The position numbers and the translations under genes were made by a program. Below, in pieces: positions 57,141-64,000 of a stretch of DNA of 64,000 nt. The stretch comes from Rapana venosa (Eukaryota; Mollusca; Gastropoda; Neogastropoda; Muricidae), in the NCBI GenBank assembly GCA_028751875.1, contig CM054134.1, positions 67,853,839 to 67,917,838 on the forward strand, written 5' to 3'. The stretch's first letter is position 1. Each line of letters opens with the position of its first letter. The notes beneath the pieces were generated by a model. It was not told the origin of the DNA and ran no database searches. It saw only the letters and a program-made list of their open reading frames with translations.

Positions 57141-58289
57141 TCCACAGACAGGTGTTGGAAAGCCTTTCTAAAGCGGGGGCCCGGGTTTTTGTTGGTGCCT
57201 GTAGCCCGGGCCGTCAGAGGGGGTAGTTCACCAAAAAAATGCTGGACATATACACAAAATCCTTAATTTAAAAGCCATTTACACTAAAGAATCAAAAAAA
57301 GTTTTTTTCCCTTTTAAAAAATTGTCCAACCTCTTCACAAAAAAATAAAAACAGTAAATCATTAGGAACTACAAAAATTCTGATGTTTTCAAATTAAAGA
57401 AAAGGGTTTAAAAAAACTGAATCGTTTGACAAAGGAAAACCTCCCTTTTTTCATGCTGATCCAACACTTGAACCCTTTACAGGTCTTTGTGAATCGGGAA
57501 AACCTAAAAACCCCAAAAAAAATTTAAAAAAAAAAATTTTAATAAAAAACTTTGGTAAAAAACTTATTTAATTTTAAATAAATTTCAAGACTTTTTTTTT
57601 TTCCCCTTAAAAACATAGATGAAATTTATCCTTAATTTCCACACCCCAAGAACCACCCAATTCAAGAAAAAAAAAAAGTAAGAAATACCATCCCCCACAA
57701 ACAAAAATGGGGAAAAATAAAGACAAAATTATTTCTATTAGGGGAAAGGGATTTTTTGGGAAAATGCAAAACAAAACTAAAACCAGAAAACAAACCCCAA
57801 AAGAAATGACAGCAAACTAAACCCAAAAATTCCCCTTTCCCAAAGCAATAAAAATAAACGTTTTTGGAAAAAAAAAAGGGCAAAACCCTAAGTTTGTCAA
57901 AACAAACCTTAGCTTTTCTGCCAAAAAGGGCACCAGGGTCTGTTGAAAACCTGGGGACAAAATGACCAGGTTTTTGCAATCCCCTTTCATTCGGAACAGG
58001 CCCTTTTAACATGCGTATGGGGCTCCTTGCTGTTGGCTAACTGGGTTGTGTGCCAGAAGGTACCGCCCTGCTTTTCAGCATAAAGGGGTATTTATAAATA
58101 GGTAGAAAATTTGTTCAAAAAAAAAAAAACCCAAGAAAAACGAAAAGTTTGGAAAAAAAGGGGGGAAAAAGGGAATCGGGGAGGGGAGGAATTTTTTTTT
58201 ATATATATAATAAATATTTTATATATATATATAAATAAAAAATTTTTAAAATATATATAAAAAGTACACTTTTTTGGGTTAGATAAAAA

Positions 58290-58585
58290 AAAAAGTATGT
58301 TCTTTTTCGGCCAGAAGGCCCATAAAACCCGGAAAGCTTATCCCGGTTTTTTGTGCTTTAAACGAACTAGGTTTTTCACCACCCCTTTTAAAGGACGCTA
58401 GTCTGTAAACCCGGGAATTTCCCCCACAGAGCGGTACCCATTTTGGTAACCCCGGGGGGAGGAGGAAAATAGGAGTAAAGGGGTCTTCCCAAGGGCACAA
58501 CACGAGGCCCAGGGGGGATCGAACCCCCGCAAACCCGGGATCCGGTTGACCCCCTTAACCACTCGACCACGGGGCCCCCCAAATG
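58290..58585 (-). mobile_element. tRNA-derived SINE, family 4
   Basis: The minus strand begins near 58578 with GGCCCCGTGGTCGAGTGGTT and reaches GGGGTTCGATCCCCC near 58515. The 5' GGCCC and 3' GGGCC could pair as an acceptor stem. A body with TGTTGTGCCCTTGGGAAGAC and GGGTACCGCTCTGTGGG follows, as in widespread animal SINEs. The downstream body argues against a stand-alone tRNA gene. Confidence 0.6.
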
Positions 58586-58929
58586 TAGTTTAAGGGTAAA
58601 AAAAGGGGAATTGCAAACCATGCTGCGATCTTTCTACCCAGACTGAAGCTAAAAGAAAAAACCCGCTATAAAAGAGGAACGGGAAGGTTTTAAAAATCAG
58701 GGTGCAGTGCAACAAGCAAATCTGTCTTTCCATTTTAATATGGGGAAAAGGTATTTTAAAAACTTCACCAAAGGGCTTAAATAAATTTTAAAAAGCACTT
58801 TTTACGGGGAAAAATGGCCCAAAATTTAGGGGAAATTAAGGGCCCAAACCAATTTGGGTTTTAGAGGGGACGAGGCGTCAGAGCCCTCCCCTCTCTGGGG
58901 GGCCAGTTTTTTGAGGGTGGCCCCCTTTC

Positions 58930-59110
58930 CCCTTTCCTCCCTCCCCTCTTTAATTTCCCTGACCCTAAGGAGGCAGGCCCCAAATTTCCCCGCTGGGTAA
59001 AATGGGGGACTGTACTAAAAAACCAAGGCCCCAAAAACGGTCACCCATCCAAGTCCCAAAACCCTTTAGCGGGGGAAAAGCAAGTGTCTAAACCACTACC
59101 TTCCCACCCC
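58930..59110 (-). mobile_element. SINE-like element with 5S-like motif
   Basis: The minus strand has GGTAGTGGTTTAGACACTTG (box-A-like) and GGGACTTGGATGGGTGACCG near 59045, a string also known from 5S rRNA genes. Body sequence is degraded, so the family is unassigned. Confidence 0.35.
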
Positions 59111-60029
59111 TAGGGGAAAAATTAAAGCTGTAAAACACAACTTTAAAGGGTGATCAGTCCCCACAACTCTAAAAACAAGGCCCCCAGTGTTATTTTACTT
59201 AAAGGGACATTTCTGGGGTTTGGGTTTTCAAGAAAACAGAGTTAGGAAAAGGCTTTTAAACCTCCCCTACTTCCCCAACATCTTCCCTTGGGAGAATGCT
59301 GACACTTTGGGAACGCCCTGGATAAAGGGCAAAAACAATAACCATCCTACATTTTGCTTTTTTAAATCCAGGGCCCTTTTAAAAAAAAAAGAGGAACCGC
59401 TTTTTTTTGGGGAATGAAACGGGCAAAACCTCAGAAATCTACAGGGAAAAAAACCTAATTAAAGGTCAAAAATATTAAGGCAATAAAATGCCCTCAAAGC
59501 TAATGACAAGAAATGGAAATTGATGAAAAAACCCCCTATAAAAACCAAAAACCAAAAACCAGAAATTAAAAACAACCCATAGTTTAAAAATACATGGGAA
59601 CGCCCCGGAAAAAAAAGCCTGACCATTCTCCGGGAAACAACGGGACTGTAACAGCATTCCCAAAACTAAAGCCCTTTAAAAATTGAGCAACAGCTGCATT
59701 ACACTCAGCTTAAAGTTTCGACAAAACCCAAATTCTTTGTAAAACACTTTTGGGTTTTTTCTCAAAATTCCTGTTTGGGTTTTTGAATCGGGACTTTGAC
59801 ATTTGACCTATAGAAAAGAATATAGATAGGGAGAGAAAAAGTTATTACAACCCCCTTGGCATCTTCTACAAAGTCCAGTCCCAAACAAAAAAGTGAAAAC
59901 AAAATCAGGTTTAATGAGCTCTGAAATGGCTCCTGAAAAGAGGCAAAAGATAGAGAAAAAAGAAGAAGACCCCCTTTGGGAAAAGTTATTCACTGCCCCC
60001 AAGGGGAAAGGGCCCCTATATAAAAATTA

Positions 60030-60760
60030 TTTTTCTAATGTTTTCCGCAGGGGCAGAATTTATCACAAACTCGGGGAAACACTGATGTACAGCACTCACA
60101 GAAAATGATACAAAAAGTACGAGAAGAATCCTCTCAAGTTAATGCGGGGGGGGCATAAAGGGGCCCTTAAGTTAAATGCCAAAAAGACCAAAAGTGAGCA
60201 AAAAAAGGGGAAACGGGGACACCCCTCAGAATTTCAGAATCAATGGAAAAAGTGGAATCCCTTAAAAATTTTAAAAATATCTAGGCTCTTTTAAAGAGAA
60301 TAATAGCTCCGCTAAAGGGGTTTCGGGGCTAGAAGGGTTTTTCCCCCAAAGAAAAAGAATTTCAGTCAAACATTTTTGGGAAAGTTTGAGAAAACCCCTT
60401 TAAACACTAAAAATTTTGGAAATTTGTAAAAAACAAAACCTGGCATGTACGCGAAAGGGTCAGAAGCCGGGACAGTATAAAAAATTTGGGAGAGAAAAAA
60501 GAGAAGAAAAATAAAAATGGGTTCTACGGGGGAAACTTCTAAGATTTAAAAAGGTTTTCAGACAAAAAAAAGGGAAAGCATTCTTAAATGAACTCTCAAT
60601 GCAAAGACAAATTTTAACTCAGAAAAATTTAAGGGGCAGACTGAGTATTTTTGGGGCATGGGAAAAAAACACACAAACAAATCTTTATAACAAAAGTTCC
60701 CAAGGCAAAGGGGAAAAAGGCAGACCACCTTCAACCTACATTGCCCAAGGTCACTAAAAG
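60030..60760 (+). pseudogene. RTE/BovB-like LINE reverse transcriptase C-terminal relic
   Basis: Fragments in order across frames: KVREESSQVN near 60115, LNAKKTKV near 60175, NFKYLGSF near 60270, a FLGHG-type block near 60650 and GKRGKGRPPSTYIAQ-type wording near 60705-60750 after indels. This is the order seen after the catalytic loop of RTE-type RTs. Individual matches are weak; the order supports the call. Confidence 0.5.
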
Positions 60761-62139
60761 GGCAGTGGTCCCTTTAAAGGCAAAAAAGATTGTAGAACTC
60801 GAGTTGTGTGGCTTTTGCAATGGGTTTTTAAGGTTTTATACTACATGGCCCTATTTTTTGTGTAAAGCATGTTTGAAGTAATGCCCCCTAAAGGGAGATT
60901 TGTTTAATAAAATTATAGAAAAAAAAGATTTGGCTGAAAAGTCAGAAGAAATGAGTAAGAAAATATCTTCCTTTAAACTCACCCTTTTTTTTGCAACCAT
61001 TTCGCGGTTTTATGGGAAATCATCAGGTACCCCCGCAAATTCCCTTGATTTTGTGGGGCATCTCCTGCCCAAACAAACAATTTACACAACCCTTATGCCT
61101 TCCCCTTTTTTATAGCCTGAAGTATAACCACAGACACACACAAAAACAAAAAATGCACCACCCCCAGAAAATTTTACTACTTTGTTCAAACAAAAAAAAA
61201 CCCTGCTTTGGGTTAAAAAATTTTTTTTTCGATAGAGGGTTTTTGGTTTGGGAAAATTTTTAAAGAAACTGGGACATGCTTTTTTCACAATTTAAAAAAT
61301 TAAAAATTTTCAATGGTTTTTTCCCAATTTAACCGTTTTCAAAACTGAGCCCCCTTAAATTTTTAAAGGGAAAAAATAACTTAAAAAAACGGGAATTTTG
61401 GGACCCCCTGTTCTTTAAAAAGTATGTGCTTTGCAAGACTACAAAAAACGGAAAAAGGAAAATGAATACAAAACACCAAAAAAAAAAAAGCCCAAAGGGT
61501 TTTCATGCCTTTTTCTGCTAAAGTCCCCTCAGTTTGCTGGAATGCTTAGTGTTTAAAAATAATTTTAAAAAGATGTTTTTCCCCCGATAATTTTAATTTT
61601 TTCTTTTTGTAAGTTTTTCCCGATGCACAATTTTGTTCTCCTTTTGGGCTTATAAATCCAAAAACATTAAAAGGATAAGTTGTGCACTTTTAAAATGAAA
61701 TTTAGAAAAGGGGAAAAATCTAGCCAAATTTTATATGGGTGGAACCAAGGGGAAATTTAAATACCCCACTTATTTAAAAAAACAAAAAACCCAAAAAATT
61801 AAAAAACCACACACCCCCAAAACCCCCCCAAATTTAATTTCCCTTTCTTTTAATGGGCTTTGGACAAAAACATTTTATATCCATTATTCCCCAAAATTTT
61901 TTTGGAACCTTTGCCTGAAAAAATTGTGGTTTACAGATTTGCCTTAATTTTAAAATTTTTTTACAAGGGAAATTTTGAGAAGACTTTTACTTTTTATTCC
62001 CTGTATCGTGAGGAAAAAAAATTGAGAAATTTTATCTTCATGAAAAATGAGGGTGCCTGGCAATATTTGGAACCGCTTTAAAGCTTTTTTGCGTTCTTCA
62101 ATGAATTCTCGGGTTTCTGGTAAAAAAAATTTTTTAAAC

Positions 62140-62250
62140 AAAACACACACACGCACAACACAAAACAAGCAAGTTTCACGCTTACCCAACGCACACAAAA
62201 AACACACACCCCATACACACACACACCACAAACACGCATTCACACATAAA
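62140..62250. repeat. CA-rich microsatellite
   Basis: Irregular CACACA/AAACACAC stretch, with interruptions likely due to poor quality. Confidence 0.7.
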
Positions 62251-63445
62251 CTGACATCAGCATAGCACTTAAAAATTTTTTACAAGATTTTTGATTATAA
62301 TCAAAACTTCAGGTAATAAACCAAAAAGGGAAAAAACAAATTCAAAAGGAAAGGGAAATTAAAAGGGAAAAAAATTTTTTTTTAAATATTAACAAACTGT
62401 TGAAAAAAATTTCCCGGGTTGCTATGGGCTGTTTTTAAAATTAGAACTTTTATTCAAAAGAATACCCGAATTGTTACCCAAGTAGTCCCCACCCTTTCCC
62501 ACTTTAAAAATTTTTTGGGGGGGGGGGGTTAAAATTTTCATCACAGATAAAAAAAAAAATTTTTTTTCAAAAAATGTTGGGTTTTTTTACGTTTCTGTTA
62601 TATGAAGGGTTTTGTTCTCAACATAGCTTTAAAAATCATTGCCTGAGAAAAAAGTTAGGTGCAGAGAAAGGGGAAAAAAGGAAAAAAAAAGGGGGAGAAA
62701 AGAAAAGGGGGAAAAGGGGCCACTGATAAAAACAAAAAGGAGAAAGAAGGGTGCATGCTGCATGTGTGGTTTCATGCGGCCCCCAATTGTTGTGAAAAAT
62801 AAGATATTATTTTTCTTTTGTTTGTCATATGGCATTTGTTTTGCATGTGCATGGGGGCCCGGGGAGTCAGAATCAGGGTAAAATAGTTTTAGGGGAGGTG
62901 TGATAAATTTTCTGTGTAAACAAGTGAAAAGGGAGAACTTTACCTCCCCGCATCTTTTTTTGGGGGCAACTTTGGGGAGAGTCTGTATTGGGGGCCCATT
63001 TAGCAGGGATCTATAGAGAGCAAAAGTCATTAAAGCGCCCCAAGACAGACACCTTGGGAAACCCCTGGGTTTTTGACTTCAAACCCCCCTTTTTTAAAAT
63101 TAACCCTTTCTTTTCGGAACTAAAAATCCACTTGAACAGAATCAAACTGCTCAGATCGCAAACTGAAACCCAAAAAATTTGGGGGTTTCGTTCACTTCGA
63201 AGTCTTACATAGCTTCTTTCAAAAAAAAACAGGTCCCCAAGTTTTTGGGTTTGGCAAATCTGCAACAAAAAAGCAAGCCCCTATTGGTGAAAAAGTGAGT
63301 TTTTAAATTCAAAAAATAACCCACTCCCCCCCTTTTCCTGTATAGATTTAATTTTAAAGTATTTAAAAATTAAAAACTCTCTCAATCAATGAATCAACAT
63401 AACTGAACCCAAAAGAAAAAAAAAATTTAGCCTTTTTTGATCTTT

Positions 63446-64000
63446 TAAACCCCCTTTACTGCCCAAGGGGAAAATGCCCCCCTAAAAAGCCGGGGAAAAA
63501 AATTCTTAAGTAACCCCTGCAAGTTATATCCCTCTTTCTCAAAAAAACTACGGGGCATGAAATTCCCGAAGTCTACCCAATTTACAGTATAAATACGTAG
63601 ATTACTTTAGGCAAAACACAAATTAGTTTGCGATATTTTTTCTGCGGGAAAAAAATATTAAAATGTAAAAAATCGACCATTTAAAAAAACGGGTTTTTAA
63701 ACACCACTGTCATTCTGAGGGACCCCCGATCTCAATAACGGGGCCCAAAACTCTTTCTTTTTTTTTTTAATGCACGATCAGCTGAATCATACACGATCGC
63801 TTTCAACACTTTAAAAGGGAAAAACTACAAATTTTATTTTTAAATTTTAAAAGCTGTGTAAATTTTTTGGCCTCTACAAGAAATTTTCCGCAATTTTGAA
63901 CAAGAATTTTCCCCAACAAGGGGCAGATAAAAACACAAAATAACCCAGCGAATTTAAAAGATCGTTTTTTCCCCGGTTTTTGGGAGCTGGTTTTTCCAAG
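63446..64000 (+). mobile_element. TTAA-flanked DNA element, third copy, truncated by window end
   Basis: After a TTAA, CCCCCTTTACTGCCC corresponds to the intact left end at 40692. The body then follows 33525-34080, including CACCACTGTCATTCTGAG (no RTE insertion here), ACACGATCGC and AGCTGTGTAAA. The sequence left of it is unrelated to the other two copies. Confidence 0.65.

Larger units (their letters stand above)
50926..64000. other. low-quality sequence, no reliable gene
   Basis: Runs of three to eight A, C, G or T are strongly over-represented, and every family recognisable from the first 50 kb appears here with dense indels. Open frames up to 156 codons (for example 55812-56282) lack domains. 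Recognisable repeats are listed separately; the intervening stretches show nothing I can support. Confidence 0.85.

Noticed and set aside
58510..58580. Functional tRNA gene
   Set aside because: The anticodon loop lacks the usual U33 in the best fold, and a SINE body follows directly; sequence quality is poor.
58990..59070. 5S rRNA gene
   Set aside because: Only one short string matches; the rest of the 120-base gene is absent.

Overview
The window looks like nuclear DNA of an invertebrate animal, most likely a mollusc and plausibly a marine gastropod. That is an inference from sparse split exons, very long introns, abundant CA/TG microsatellites, tRNA-derived SINEs, and RTE- and CR1/L2-type LINEs. 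No bacterial operon, CRISPR array, rRNA gene or convincing functional tRNA gene was seen.

Cellular genes are few. The first coding exon of a G-alpha-12/13-type G-protein subunit lies on the minus strand at 3.3-3.7 kb and runs off the left edge. Three further minus-strand exon candidates (37.58 kb with a second copy at 48.72 kb, 30.26 kb and 14.34 kb) have compatible splice phases. They may belong to one unidentified, coiled-coil-like gene read from right to left.

The rest is repeats. 1-9 kb: G-alpha intron and upstream DNA, SINEs, a CR1-like LINE end, microsatellites and a 26-bp minisatellite. 9.3-13.8 kb: an endonuclease-bearing LINE split by a complete-looking RTE-type LINE with a 13-bp target duplication. 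13.8-17 kb: a large inverted repeat containing an exon-like segment. 17-26 kb: short RTE derivatives, SINEs, a 53-bp tandem array and a Ty3/gypsy-like gag relic between inverted repeats. 27-28.5 kb: a TTAA-flanked piggyBac-like relic. 31-38.7 kb: CR1-like fragments, a TTAA-flanked element and a CR1/L2-like LINE.

A 500-N gap (38672-39171) separates 32.6-38.7 kb from a near-identical second copy at 39.7-50.9 kb. The copies differ mainly by presence or absence of whole transposons. I read this as two haplotypes placed side by side in the assembly, although a true tandem duplication is possible. The second copy carries a nest: a TTAA element holding RTE-A (plus strand), which holds RTE-B (minus strand). 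Each RTE is bounded by its own exact 13-bp duplication.

From about 49.2 kb, and severely from 50.9 kb to the end, homopolymers are distorted and known repeats appear with dense indels, as in unpolished long-read sequence. Reading frames there are unreliable. Repeat families can still be recognised.
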